Shown piece after piece: positions 26,291 to 34,983 of a stretch of DNA of 64,000 nt (its first letter is position 1; each line of letters starts with the position of its first letter). The translations under genes and the position numbers were made by a program. The stretch comes from Myxococcales bacterium (GTDB lineage Bacteria; Myxococcota_A; Polyangia; Polyangiales; GCA-016699535): NCBI GenBank assembly GCA_020633325.1, contig JACKDX010000001.1:496001-560000 (forward strand), read 5' to 3'. Below the pieces are notes generated by a model, which searched no databases, had not been told where the DNA came from, and saw only the letters and a list, made by a program, of their open reading frames with translations.

Positions 26291-27584
26291 AAGCGCGTTT
26301 GCCGAGACGAGCTAATGCCTCCGTAAAGATTCTCGCCTTGAGGGTGGTTTCTGCCAGTTCCTTTTTCGGGTCGCTCTCGGCCACAATACCTCCGCCCGCC
26401 CAATACTCCGCAACTTCGCCGTCTATCACCGCAGTACGAATGCCCACGGCGAATGTCGCCTGTTTGTCGGGGAACACGATCCCAAGCGCTCCGGAATAGA
26501 TGCCGCGCGCGGCTGGTTCGAGCGTTTCGATAAGGCTTACGGCAGCATGTTTGGGAGTTCCCGAGATGCTTCCTGGGGGGAATGTGGCGCGAAAGATGCT
26601 TTCGAGGGTTGTCTCAGACGGTGTGCGACACACCACGGTAGACATCATATGGCAAAGGTGTCCAAACGGTTTGATGGCGTAAGGATTTACGACATGCACG
26701 CTGTGCGGCACCGCAATGCGGCCTAAGTCATTGCGCATGAGATCGACAATCATCGTGTGCTCTGCAAGTTCTTTGCCATCGCTCCTGAGTGCGGCAGCGG
26801 AATCATTGGGATCTGACTTAAGTGCCGTCGTTCCCTTGATGGGTTGCGTCTTGAGCGCCCCGCCCGGGCCTCTCCAATCCAAGAAACACTCCATGCTTTG
26901 GCTAAGAATACTGACGGTTCCCGCATCCATGTAGCATCCAAAAGGCACCGCGCTTTTTGCCCGCAGAGCCAGATACAACGCCAAGGGATCTCCGCTATAC
27001 CTTGCGCGCCAACGTCTCGCGAGGTTCACCTGGTAGATGTCTCCTGCGCGAATGCGTTTTAAGGCCTCAGTGATGCCACGCTCATGCTGTAACCCGCTGT
27101 CCACTGAGATAGATCGCGACATGGGAGACGATAACCCCAAAGGGTGCTTCGGGCGCTTCGCGGTTAAGTCGCAGGGGCTTCCGAGGCACCACCCCATCCG
27201 CCGCTTGTGATCCCAGCTAAATACCCCCGGATAACGTGCAAACCACAGAGCAGGCGTGTGGGGATTTCGATGATGAATCTTCCCTGTTCTATACGATGCT
27301 GCCCATGCGGCATCGTAGGCGACATATCCAATCCAAAATCCAGGGTGATGGTCGATATGTCGCAGCATGCTTAGCGGATCCGCATGGGTAGATGGAGCTT
27401 CAAGCGTCTCAATCGGGTCGCTGGCGAAGTAGCTCCACCTTCCCTCCTCCCCGGCGTCTCCTTGGCCATCGAGCCACACAAACCCGGGACGGCGCATCAG
27501 CGAATAAACGAGCGACCTCGGGTGTATCGGGCCAAGGGGTTTTGCGTGATGCACTGCGGCGATGTACTCACACTCTGGAAACAA
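26229..27584 (-). CDS. pabB: aminodeoxychorismate synthase component I
   Basis: Converts chorismate to 4-amino-4-deoxychorismate with ammonia from a PabA partner, towards folate. The 451-residue protein has the chorismate-utilising pattern GDIYQVNLARRW, the PIKGT motif (its Lys distinguishes PabB from TrpE, which has PIAGT), RNDLGRIA, and PPGSISGTPKHAA with YSGALG and AGGGIV. No lyase domain is fused, so PabC must be separate; the class IV aminotransferase at 15.5 kb is a candidate. The start is TTG at 27584 without a clear ribosome-binding site, so it could be further in. The last 20 residues are poorly conserved. Confidence 0.9.
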   Translation of the reverse strand: MFPECEYIAAVHHAKPLGPIHPRSLVYSLMRRPGFVWLDGQGDAGEEGRWSYFASDPIETLEAPSTHADPLSMLRHIDHHPGFWIGYVAYDAAWAASYRTGKIHHRNPHTPALWFARYPGVFSWDHKRRMGWCLGSPCDLTAKRPKHPLGLSSPMSRSISVDSGLQHERGITEALKRIRAGDIYQVNLARRWRARYSGDPLALYLALRAKSAVPFGCYMDAGTVSILSQSMECFLDWRGPGGALKTQPIKGTTALKSDPNDSAAALRSDGKELAEHTMIVDLMRNDLGRIAVPHSVHVVNPYAIKPFGHLCHMMSTVVCRTPSETTLESIFRATFPPGSISGTPKHAAVSLIETLEPAARGIYSGALGIVFPDKQATFAVGIRTAVIDGEVAEYWAGGGIVAESDPKKELAETTLKARIFTEALARLGKRASRNSRMPTYYSRRDRAVTRQ

Positions 27585-27607
27585 GTAAAGTCACGCACAT
27601 TGTGTGT

Positions 27608-28408
27608 ATGTCTCGGATCTTTATCACCCGCGCAGTACTCCTCATTTCAATGCTGTCTGGCTGTTCAGACGAGGCGACCGTCGTCGCTGTCGAAGTGCTA
27701 CGTGCCGATGGCATCTCGCTTTTCGATTCCGAGCCCTCTGCCCTGCTGCGCGTGTCGATACATCGCGGAAGTGGGCTCCCAGAAGTGTTTCAAGCTACAC
27801 AAGCTTCGGACGTCCGCCGCTGGGAAATGTCTCTCTCGCCGCGGACGCCGCTCATCGTGACAGCAGAATGGTTCAGTGACACGATGAGGCTCTTGGGTGC
27901 TTCGCCCGAGTTTCGTTCAAGCGAGGCGCACAGTGGGGTGCGCGTCATCCTCGCGCCGCCGGCGAGTTGCGAGACACTGACCGATCCTCAATTGAGCGTC
28001 CCTCGCTTGAAGGCAGGATTTGCGCGGGTTGGAAACACCGCAGTCGTGGTTGGTGGGGAACCTGCGGGAGAGAAGGCAGCCGTAGAGTTCATCGATTTGG
28101 TGAGCATGAAAAAATACGAGTTTGTAGATGTCCTCGATAAGCATCTCGGTCCGAGTCATATCGTCGTCGTGGACTATCAACTGATGTTGGTGGTGTCCGA
28201 GAACGAGCCTACCTTTCTCTATGATGTCAGCGGTCCGGGCATTCTTCCCACCCATTCCGATCTCGGGGCGCTCACCGTGCCGGCACAAGCCGAGCATCTA
28301 GAATTGCAACCCAATGTTCGTTTAGAGCTCGTGGGCAACCAGGAGGAAGTATTGAGTAATGCTGTCAAGCTCTGCGTTCCTGAGCGCTTCACATTGGAAG
28401 GCACCTGA
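27608..28408 (+). CDS. lipoprotein of unknown function
   Basis: From the ATG at 27608 the protein is 266 residues and begins MSRIFITRAVLLISMLSGCS, a good lipoprotein signal with lipobox LSGC. The mature chain is beta-rich and acidic. I recognise no family. The frame is open upstream through the divergent pabB start, but those 72 codons lack a signal peptide and overlap pabB, so I rejected them. The stop lies 3 bp before the glutathione reductase start, suggesting one operon. Confidence 0.7.
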   Translation: MSRIFITRAVLLISMLSGCSDEATVVAVEVLRADGISLFDSEPSALLRVSIHRGSGLPEVFQATQASDVRRWEMSLSPRTPLIVTAEWFSDTMRLLGASPEFRSSEAHSGVRVILAPPASCETLTDPQLSVPRLKAGFARVGNTAVVVGGEPAGEKAAVEFIDLVSMKKYEFVDVLDKHLGPSHIVVVDYQLMLVVSENEPTFLYDVSGPGILPTHSDLGALTVPAQAEHLELQPNVRLELVGNQEEVLSNAVKLCVPERFTLEGT

Positions 28409-28411
28409 GCC

Positions 28412-29758
28412 GTGCCCGAAACCCACTACGATGTGATTGTCATAGGGGCCGGATCTGGCGGGGTGCGCGCCGCGCTGGTGTCAGCCCGGTTGGGCGCGAG
28501 AGCGGCCATTATAGAGGCCAAACATGTGGGCGGCACGTGCGTCAACTTGGGTTGTGTTCCTAAAAAGCTGATGATGTACGCGGCCGCCTTTGCGGAGCAA
28601 AGGATCGACGCCATCGGCAACGCTTGGGATGTGCCAGGCGCAACGTTTTCATGGAGCACGTTCATCGAACGGAAGAACGCAGCAATCCACAGATTAAACC
28701 AGGCCTACGAAGGCCGCTTAGCGGATTCCGGGGTAACCTTGATTCGCGGCCGTGCGCATTTCATCGATTCTCATACGGTGGAGGTAGGTGCTCAGGCACT
28801 ATCTGCTCGCTACATCATCGTAGCAACCGGCGGCGAACCCACCATTCCCGAGATTCCCGGGTGCCAGCATGGCATCACTTCGGATCAGGCGTTCTTTTTG
28901 CCCGCCCTCCCCGAGCACATCACCATCGTGGGAGGCGGATATGTAGCCGTGGAATTCGCCAGTATTTTCCATGGCATGGGCGCCAAGGTCGATCTACTGG
29001 TGCGTGGCGATCGACTCTTGACGGGCTTGGATCATGAGCTCGGCCAGTACCTTTGCGGAGCGTTTGTTGAGCGGGGCATCCAGGTGCATTTCTGCACAGA
29101 GCTCGAACACATCGGTCGGTCGAAAGCCGGGCTTACACTCAAAGAACGGGGAAAGAGCGAGGCTTACTTGAGAGATATCGTGATGTTCGCAACAGGACGT
29201 CGAGCGCGCACCGAACGACTGGGGCTCGAGCAAGTAGAGATCTCACGTGATGGAAATGGAAGCATACTGGTAGATGCATGGGGAAAGACATCCGTTGATA
29301 ACATCTATGCGATTGGAGACGTGACGGGGGGCCTGGCATTGACCCCCGTTGCGATTGATCAGGGGATACGCGTGGCCCATACACTTTTTGGCGTGGGGCC
29401 GGTAGCTTTGGCGCGCGACAGAGTACCTACTGCAGTGTTCAGCATACCTCCCCTTGCTAGCGTTGGATTGACGGAGCACGAGGCGGAAAGCCAGGGAATA
29501 GACTACGTCGTCTTTCGCTCTGAGTTCAGGACGCTTGTGCAGACGCTTTCTTCTAGGCGTGAGAAGTCATTGGTAAAGCTCGTGGTGGATCGCAACACCG
29601 ACCGGGTGCTTGGCTGTCATATGTTCGGCCCCACATCAGGGGAGATCATCCAGGCATTGGCGGTGGCATTGGAGTGCGGTGCGACAAAGGCCTGTTTCGA
29701 TGCCACCCTCGCGATACATCCCACAGTGGCCGAAGAATTTGTCACCATGCGATCATAG
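28412..29758 (+). CDS. gor: glutathione-disulfide reductase
   Basis: Reduces oxidised glutathione with NADPH via FAD. FAD motif GAGSGGVRAAL, redox motif GGTCVNLGCVPKK with C43 and C48, NADPH motif GGGYVAVEFA, and the C-terminal HPTVAEEFV with the catalytic His-Glu pair all match glutathione reductase. The 448-residue length is normal. Other members of the disulfide reductase family (dihydrolipoamide, mercuric) are less likely because of VNLGCVPKKLM. The start is GTG at 28412. It fits with the glyoxalase II gene at 6.1 kb. Confidence 0.94.
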   Translation: MPETHYDVIVIGAGSGGVRAALVSARLGARAAIIEAKHVGGTCVNLGCVPKKLMMYAAAFAEQRIDAIGNAWDVPGATFSWSTFIERKNAAIHRLNQAYEGRLADSGVTLIRGRAHFIDSHTVEVGAQALSARYIIVATGGEPTIPEIPGCQHGITSDQAFFLPALPEHITIVGGGYVAVEFASIFHGMGAKVDLLVRGDRLLTGLDHELGQYLCGAFVERGIQVHFCTELEHIGRSKAGLTLKERGKSEAYLRDIVMFATGRRARTERLGLEQVEISRDGNGSILVDAWGKTSVDNIYAIGDVTGGLALTPVAIDQGIRVAHTLFGVGPVALARDRVPTAVFSIPPLASVGLTEHEAESQGIDYVVFRSEFRTLVQTLSSRREKSLVKLVVDRNTDRVLGCHMFGPTSGEIIQALAVALECGATKACFDATLAIHPTVAEEFVTMRS

Positions 29759-29767
29759 TCCAATACC

Positions 29768-31525
29768 ATGTTGCGACAGCTTGAGCGTTACGAAATTCTC
29801 CACGAAATCGCCCATGGCGGTATGGCAACCGTATACCGCGCCCGCGACACCAAACTCGACCGCATGGTGGCCCTAAAAGTAATGCATCCACATCTTCGGG
29901 GTGCTGAGGATGCGCGCCTGCGGTTTGCGCGAGAGGCTCGCACAATTGCCAAGTTGCACCACCCAAACATCGTTGAGATTTACGACTTTAGTGGACAGGA
30001 TTCCGCGGAAGTTTACATCGCCACCGAGCTTCTGACCGGGCCCACATTAAAAGCGTTTGCTCAGGCACATCCGGCGATGCCTGTCGAGATCGCGGCCTGT
30101 GTTGGCATCCACATTGCCCGCGCTCTTATCATCTCCCATCACGAAGGAGTAGTGCACCGAGACGTCAAGCCCGAAAACGTACTCATTCACGAGGACCGGA
30201 CGATCAAGTTAACGGATTTCGGGCTGGCTCAGATGCGGGACACGCACTCGATGACGGTCACAGGTCAGATTTTGGGTTCTCCCGGTCATATGGCTCCAGA
30301 GCAGGTCGAAGGAAAGGAATGCGATGCCAGATGCGATATCTTTTCGCTAGGCACGGTCTTGTACGTACTCAGCGTTGGAGAATCGCCATTTACGGCGCCA
30401 ACACCCCACAGTGTATTAATGCAAATCGCTCACGGGGATTATATCGAACCCCTCCGTAAGCGCCCGGCTGTAGGCGCCCATTTTAATCGCGTCATTGTCC
30501 GGTGTATGCAAACGTCCCCCGATGCCCGCTATGCCAGCGCTGAGGAGCTAGAGCAGGCGCTTAGCACTTTTGCGATTGATATGGGGATTGAAGATCCCAC
30601 CCGAGCGCTCAAGGAATATCTGCGTGATCCACAAGCGAGTGCGAAGGACATTGAAACCCGGTCGATTGAACGTTTATTACATCACGGGGATCGGTCACGC
30701 GAGAAGCGCGATTATCCCGAGGCGCGAGATTATTACGAGAGAGCGCTGGCGCTTGAACCCGGCCAGCCGGCGGTCTTAGCATCGTTGGCGGCCATGGCAC
30801 GAGCCGGCACGCGAATCCGAGCGGGGGTAATGGTCGCCGGCATATTGGCGGCATTGATGAGTGTACTGCTCGTGTTTGTTTTGGTGCGCCAGCGTTCGGC
30901 CATAACAACCTTTCCAAGCGGGCGCCGAGACGGATCAATCGCTCTCGGCAATTCGGAAAGCCGGGTAACGAGTTTGGGCAAGCCCGCTCCCGTGGAGGTG
31001 TCCCCGTCCGCCGAAAGTGCATCAACGGGGACTCAACTGAAAAGAAAGCGAGGTCATCGGGCTATAAGCGCCTCAGCGCGAAGGGTGGTGTTTCGCCCGT
31101 TTCCTCAAAATGTAACGATTGCGGTCGATGATGCTGCGCCCCGCCCTTTTGGGCCGGATTTTCAGGAAATACATCTTGAGCCAGGGGTGCACCGCTTTCA
31201 AATAGTGGGCGCGCAGGGTTGCTGCGTCAACCAGAGCTTTGAACTTAATATCCCGCCTGGCGATGCGCCGTATGTCGTACAGCGCTCACTCAGTTTACGT
31301 CCAGCCATCCTGGTGGTGCGCTCGAATGTTCCTGCGGATGTGGTGGTGGGGAATGGCGACGCCAAAGGTCGCAGTCATAGCGCACTTTTGGTGGAGTTAG
31401 GGGATAGCTTTCGTTCGGTACAGCGAGTCACCGTCTCGGCGCCCGAGCGCAGCGCAGTCTCTAGGAGCGTCGTTCTTGAAGCAGGTAAGGTAACCGACCT
31501 CGACGTGGCGCTAGAAAAACCTTAA
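29768..31525 (+). CDS. Ser/Thr protein kinase with membrane segment and PEGA-like tail
   Basis: An active-looking eukaryotic-type kinase: glycine loop AHGGMATVY (15-23), Lys37 in VALKVMHP, HRDVKPENV with Asp132, DFG at 150-152 and MAPEQ. The intact set contrasts with the pseudokinase at 8.7 kb. A TPR-like helical pair (RDYPEARDYYERALALEPGQ region) precedes a single membrane segment (MVAGILAALMSVLLVFVLV). An extracytoplasmic tail with PEGA-like repeats follows (NVTIAVDDAAPRPFG and PADVVVGNG), with Cys-Cys in GAQGCCVNQ. Such kinases are abundant in Myxococcota. It follows gor by 9 bp, and its stop overlaps the terC gene by 4 bp in convergent orientation. Confidence 0.92.
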   Translation: MLRQLERYEILHEIAHGGMATVYRARDTKLDRMVALKVMHPHLRGAEDARLRFAREARTIAKLHHPNIVEIYDFSGQDSAEVYIATELLTGPTLKAFAQAHPAMPVEIAACVGIHIARALIISHHEGVVHRDVKPENVLIHEDRTIKLTDFGLAQMRDTHSMTVTGQILGSPGHMAPEQVEGKECDARCDIFSLGTVLYVLSVGESPFTAPTPHSVLMQIAHGDYIEPLRKRPAVGAHFNRVIVRCMQTSPDARYASAEELEQALSTFAIDMGIEDPTRALKEYLRDPQASAKDIETRSIERLLHHGDRSREKRDYPEARDYYERALALEPGQPAVLASLAAMARAGTRIRAGVMVAGILAALMSVLLVFVLVRQRSAITTFPSGRRDGSIALGNSESRVTSLGKPAPVEVSPSAESASTGTQLKRKRGHRAISASARRVVFRPFPQNVTIAVDDAAPRPFGPDFQEIHLEPGVHRFQIVGAQGCCVNQSFELNIPPGDAPYVVQRSLSLRPAILVVRSNVPADVVVGNGDAKGRSHSALLVELGDSFRSVQRVTVSAPERSAVSRSVVLEAGKVTDLDVALEKP

Positions 31526-32244
31526 CGGACGCGTACTTTTTTCCGATATCGGAGATTGATGAGTTCGACCAATAATGAAAATCCCATCGCGAAATAGATA
31601 TACCCTTTGCTCACGTGCTGACCAAACCCATCGGCAACCAATAAGACGCCGATCAGTAGCAGGAAAGACAATGCAAGGATCTGCATGGAGGGGTAGCGAT
31701 TAACAAAGTCTCCTATTGACTTGGCGAAAATGAGCATCACTATTACCGCAATGACGATCGCAGAAATCATAACCTCTATCTGATTTGACATGCCCACGGC
31801 GGTGATCACGGAGTCTAGGGAAAAAACGATATCGAGGATCATGATCTGCACAACGGTCATGGCCAAACCACGGGCAGATGAACCGTGAAGTTCATGCGCT
31901 TCTACACTCTCCACCTTGCCGTAAATTTCAAACGTGCTTTTCGCCAACAAGAAGACTCCGCCGAAGACCAATATCAAGTCGCGACCGGAAAACTCGTTAC
32001 CCAGCAAAGCAAATAGAGGCTGGGAAAGCCGCATGATCCATGATAGGGCCAATAGGAGCAGGACGCGGGTGATGAGTGCTCCAGTTAAGCCAAGACGGTA
32101 TGCGTGGCCTTGCTGCGGTGCAGGCAATTTGCCCGCCAACACTGCTATGAACACGATGTTGTCGATGCCCAGTACGATTTCGAGCGCGGTCAAACTCAGA
32201 AGGGCAAGCCAGTTTTCCGGCTGGAGCCAAACATCGAAACTCAT
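31522..32244 (-). CDS. TerC family integral membrane protein
   Basis: The 240-residue protein has about seven membrane segments and two acidic motifs typical of TerC/Alx/YkoY: LEIVLGIDNIVFIAVLAG near the N-terminus and MILDIVFSLDSVITAVGM in the middle. The family includes manganese exporters and tellurium resistance proteins; the acidic residues are proposed metal ligands. No tellurium genes are nearby, so metal export is the best guess. AGTAGGACC lies near the ATG on the leader side. It converges on the kinase with a 4-bp overlap. Confidence 0.9.
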   Translation of the reverse strand: MSFDVWLQPENWLALLSLTALEIVLGIDNIVFIAVLAGKLPAPQQGHAYRLGLTGALITRVLLLLALSWIMRLSQPLFALLGNEFSGRDLILVFGGVFLLAKSTFEIYGKVESVEAHELHGSSARGLAMTVVQIMILDIVFSLDSVITAVGMSNQIEVMISAIVIAVIVMLIFAKSIGDFVNRYPSMQILALSFLLLIGVLLVADGFGQHVSKGYIYFAMGFSLLVELINLRYRKKVRVR

Positions 32245-32317
32245 ATTCGGGTCCTACTATAAGTGGAAAAACTTGGAAACTCGTGACTGCACAGCCAGCC
32301 ATTAGCCAAGGAGGGGT

Positions 32318-32761
32318 ATGAAAGCCAAAATAGCGGGGGCGGCGCTCGCTGGATTACTGGCCTTAGGAGTGCATCAAAATGGTAAGGCCGATAGACCTCG
32401 TATTGAAGCGCACATCGAAGACCTTCCGAACAGTCGTGGAGTGGTACGGTGTGCCCTCTTTCTTGGCAGAGAAGGCTTTCCCCACAAACAAAAAATGGCC
32501 ATCGCTGGGGCCAGTGTCCGCGTGGTGAGGAACCAAGCGACCTGCGTGTTTACCGACATGAAACCCGGTAGCTATGCATTGAGCTTTTTTCATGATGAAA
32601 ATAATAACCGACGCCTGGATACGAACTGGTTGGGCATGCCAGATGAGCCCTACGGAGCTTCGCGAAACCCAGAACCCAGGCTGGGGCCACCTCTGTTTGC
32701 GCCCTCGCGATTCGTATACCGTGGCGGGCATGCGAAATTGCGCTTGCGTCCTATCCAATGA
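32318..32761 (+). CDS. DUF2141 family exported protein
   Basis: 147 residues with a signal peptide (KIAGAALAGLLALGVHQNG) and a DUF2141 domain showing GVVRCALFLGREGFP, GSYALSFFHDENNNRRLDTN and GMPDEPYGASRN, the pattern I know from that family. Members are small periplasmic proteins of unknown biochemical function. A good ribosome-binding site (AAGGAGGG) precedes the ATG. Its stop overlaps the start of the next gene (ATGA), so the two are probably translated together. Confidence 0.85.
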   Translation: MKAKIAGAALAGLLALGVHQNGKADRPRIEAHIEDLPNSRGVVRCALFLGREGFPHKQKMAIAGASVRVVRNQATCVFTDMKPGSYALSFFHDENNNRRLDTNWLGMPDEPYGASRNPEPRLGPPLFAPSRFVYRGGHAKLRLRPIQ

Positions 32762-33708
32762 TCAAGGGACATCTGCGGTATCCAGTCATGGATAAGAACG
32801 CCTGGACGAAGCGGGCTACAATGCTTGCCGCGGCGGTCGCGGTCCTAACGCCCCTGAGTGCACGCGCAGATGAGTTTCAGGACTTCCAGGAAGCCCGCGA
32901 GGCGTATCGCGGCCAGGACTACGCCCTTGCGGCAAAACGCTTTGACGTTTTAGTCGGCGATGAGCCTGCGCGCATGCAAAACAAGCCTTTACGGCTCGAA
33001 TCGAGGAAGTATCTGGGCGCGAGTTATCTTTTTATCAAGCAAAAAAAAAATGCCATCGATCAGTTTCGGAGGTTGTTAAACGAAGATCCCGATTACCAGC
33101 TTGATCCGTTGGCATTTCCGGCCCAGGTTCTTGAGATCTTTGAGCAAGTGAAAAAAGATGTGCAGCGTCGTGTTAAGATGGAGGCCGATAAGAAACAGAA
33201 CCACGTCCTAGAGACCCATGAGAAAGAGATTCTCGATCGGATGGAGCGCGGCAATCGCTTGCAGGCTTTAATTGATCTGGCCGAAACCGAGCGCGTAACC
33301 CAACGAAATTCCCGTTGGATTGCAATGTTACCGTTTGGCGCGGGCCAGCTCCAAAATGGTCATGAAGACTTGGGTATGGCATTGGCAATTATTCAGGGCG
33401 TCCTCGCGGCGATGAGTCTGACCTCGTTCCTGGTTTATCAAACCATTGATGTGCCCGCTCGCCTGATTGGCCAGTCGGACTCCGGCGACTTTCAAGCAGC
33501 GTCCCGCGCAGAAACCGCGTGGTACGTTACCAATGTGGCATCGACCGGCCTGTTTGCGGCGGTCGCTGCTATTGGGATCATCGATGCGCAGGCTCGCTTT
33601 CGACCACAGATCACTCGGATACGTCACCGTCCTCTGCCCGGCGACGTGAGAGAGGACTTGCCCCTGCAAGCCTCCCTTTCGGGGTCGACTTTGCGGCTTC
33701 GGTTCTAA
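32758..33708 (+). CDS. exported TPR-like protein with C-terminal DUF5683-like membrane region
   Basis: The 316-residue product has a signal peptide after KRATMLAAAVAVLTPLSARA and then helical repeats (FQEAREAYRGQDYALAAKRF) resembling TPR units. A charged coiled stretch (EQVKKDVQRRVKMEADKKQ) precedes two or three membrane segments beginning AMLPFGAGQLQNGHEDLG, like the PGLGQ motif of DUF5683 proteins. The GTG/ATG choice: ATG at 32758 overlaps the upstream stop; an internal ATG at 32788 would give a tighter signal peptide. A run of ten A lies at 33041-33050 inside the gene. Function unknown. Confidence 0.7.
   Translation: MIKGHLRYPVMDKNAWTKRATMLAAAVAVLTPLSARADEFQDFQEAREAYRGQDYALAAKRFDVLVGDEPARMQNKPLRLESRKYLGASYLFIKQKKNAIDQFRRLLNEDPDYQLDPLAFPAQVLEIFEQVKKDVQRRVKMEADKKQNHVLETHEKEILDRMERGNRLQALIDLAETERVTQRNSRWIAMLPFGAGQLQNGHEDLGMALAIIQGVLAAMSLTSFLVYQTIDVPARLIGQSDSGDFQAASRAETAWYVTNVASTGLFAAVAAIGIIDAQARFRPQITRIRHRPLPGDVREDLPLQASLSGSTLRLRF
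33041..33050 (+). repeat. A10 homopolymer within a coding region
   Basis: Ten consecutive A in the 316-codon gene, within codons for KQKKNA. Long A runs are slippage-prone in replication and transcription and could give frameshifted products or a phase-variable gene. It is also a common place for sequencing errors, although the frame reads through cleanly here. Confidence 0.6.
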
Positions 33709-33789
33709 GAGGGTTGCCTCCTTGGCATTCATATCGACTTGAGTGTCGATTGCTTGCGACCGTCCTCCCTACAAACGGTAGGACGTGGC

Positions 33790-33817
33790 TTGACAGGGCT
33801 AGAAGTCTAAGTAAGCT
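33790..33817 (+). promoter_or_regulatory. candidate promoter of the str operon
   Basis: TTGACA at 33790-33795 matches the -35 consensus perfectly. A 16-nt spacer leads to TAAGCT (33812-33817), three of six to the -10 consensus. The start would be near 33824, giving about a 50-nt leader before rpsL. No other clear promoter lies in the gap from 33709. Confidence 0.45.
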
Positions 33818-33872
33818 TCGTCTTCCCAATCATCCAAGAGTGTCATTTTTAGGCTAAAAACAGCGGAATTTC

Positions 33873-34271
33873 ATGCCGACGATCAATCAGCTCGTGCGCC
33901 AAGGTCGCGACAAACAGCAAAGTAAGACCGATTCCCCGGCGCTTCAACGCTGCCCACAAAAACGTGGTGTGTGCACCCGCGTCTATACCACGACGCCCAA
34001 AAAGCCGAATTCCGCCCTGAGGAAGGTGGCCCGCGTGCGCCTTTCGAACGGTATTGAAGCCACCACGTACATTCCGGGAGAAGGCCATAATTTGCAGGAG
34101 CATTCAGTGGTATTGATCCGAGGCGGTCGGGTCAAAGACCTGCCTGGCGTTCGCTACCACGTGGTGCGAGGGGCGCTGGATGCTGCTGGGGCAGAGGGGC
34201 CGTCCAACACCAACAAGGCCAACCGTACCCAGGGCCGTTCTAAATACGGCGTTAAGCGCCGAAAAAAGTAG
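33873..34271 (+). CDS. rpsL: 30S ribosomal protein S12
   Basis: S12 sits at the decoding centre of the 30S subunit. The protein begins [12 protein letters not shown] and contains [19 protein letters not shown], with the wild-type Lys at the streptomycin site, and [20 protein letters not shown]. The length is 132; the C-terminal part has an extra stretch of about 8-10 residues ([20 protein letters not shown]) relative to the usual tail. First gene of the str operon. GGAA lies only 4 nt before the ATG, a weak ribosome-binding site. Confidence 0.97.
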   Translation: MPTINQLVRQGRDKQQSKTDSPALQRCPQKRGVCTRVYTTTPKKPNSALRKVARVRLSNGIEATTYIPGEGHNLQEHSVVLIRGGRVKDLPGVRYHVVRGALDAAGAEGPSNTNKANRTQGRSKYGVKRRKK

Positions 34272-34291
34272 TAAGTTCAAGGAGATAACCC

Positions 34292-34762
34292 GTGCCGCGT
34301 CGCCGAGAAGTTCCAAAGCGCCTCATTTTGCCTGATCCGAAATACAAAGATCGGCATATCGCGAAATTCATGAATATTATCATGCGTGGCGGGAAAAAAG
34401 CCGTGGCAGAGGGGATCGTATACGGCGCATTTGACGTGATTCAAGGCCGCTATAAGGAAGACCCGGTCGAAGTGTTCAAAAAGGCGCTCGATTCGACGAA
34501 GCCTAAGCTTGAGGTCAAGAGCCGGAGGGTGGGTGGTGCCACCTATCAGGTGCCCGTGGAAGTGCGCCCGGAACGTCGAATGGCGCTCGCCATGCGATGG
34601 CTCACGCAGTACAGTCGCAGCCGCGGAGAAAAAACCATGGTGGAGCGCTTGGCTGCTGAGTTAGTCGAGGCTGCACAAGGCCGTGGTGGAGCGGTGAAAA
34701 AGAAGGACGATACCCACCGGATGGCAGAGGCGAATCGCGCCTTTGCGCACTACCGATGGTGA
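34292..34762 (+). CDS. rpsG: 30S ribosomal protein S7
   Basis: Binds the head of 16S rRNA and starts assembly of the 30S head. 156 residues, beginning [10 protein letters not shown], with [22 protein letters not shown] and [16 protein letters not shown] as family marks. The start is GTG at 34292 with AAGGAG upstream. It is followed by a gap of 221 bp before the chosen fusA start, longer than other gaps in this cluster. Confidence 0.97.
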   Translation: MPRRREVPKRLILPDPKYKDRHIAKFMNIIMRGGKKAVAEGIVYGAFDVIQGRYKEDPVEVFKKALDSTKPKLEVKSRRVGGATYQVPVEVRPERRMALAMRWLTQYSRSRGEKTMVERLAAELVEAAQGRGGAVKKKDDTHRMAEANRAFAHYRW

Positions 34763-34833
34763 GGCAAGCTCCGAGTAGGTCTGCCATGCAGAAACCGCTC
34801 AGAGACACGAGGTGACGAGTTTACATGGCAGTG

Positions 34834-34863
34834 CTGACATAAACGAGACCGGCAGTTTTTAAT
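34834..34863 (+). promoter_or_regulatory. candidate internal promoter for fusA
   Basis: CTGACA (34834-34839), an 18-nt spacer and TTTAAT (34858-34863), each five of six to the consensus. It lies in the 221-bp rpsG-fusA gap, so fusA-tuf could have its own transcription. Apart from this and a 9-codon open frame from 34787, I see nothing in the gap. Confidence 0.4.
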
Positions 34864-34983
34864 CACTAGTCGTTCTCGGAGCCCTTCCTGGACAGAGCCA
34901 GCCCGATGGCGGTTGGTGGGACCAGCAAGGGTTTTGTTATGTCTGGATACAGAACCGGCAATAGTGACAACGGAGAACCCCAC

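Noticed and set aside
26229..27584. Anthranilate synthase component I (trpE) as the product
   Set aside because: The motif reads PIKGT, with the Lys typical of PabB; TrpE has PIAGT.
33761..33785. Hairpin CGTCCT...AGGACG / CCTAC...GTAGG as a terminator after the 316-codon gene
   Set aside because: The arms are competing and short, with no T-run, and the element lies just upstream of the rpsL promoter; it is listed only as a possible structure.
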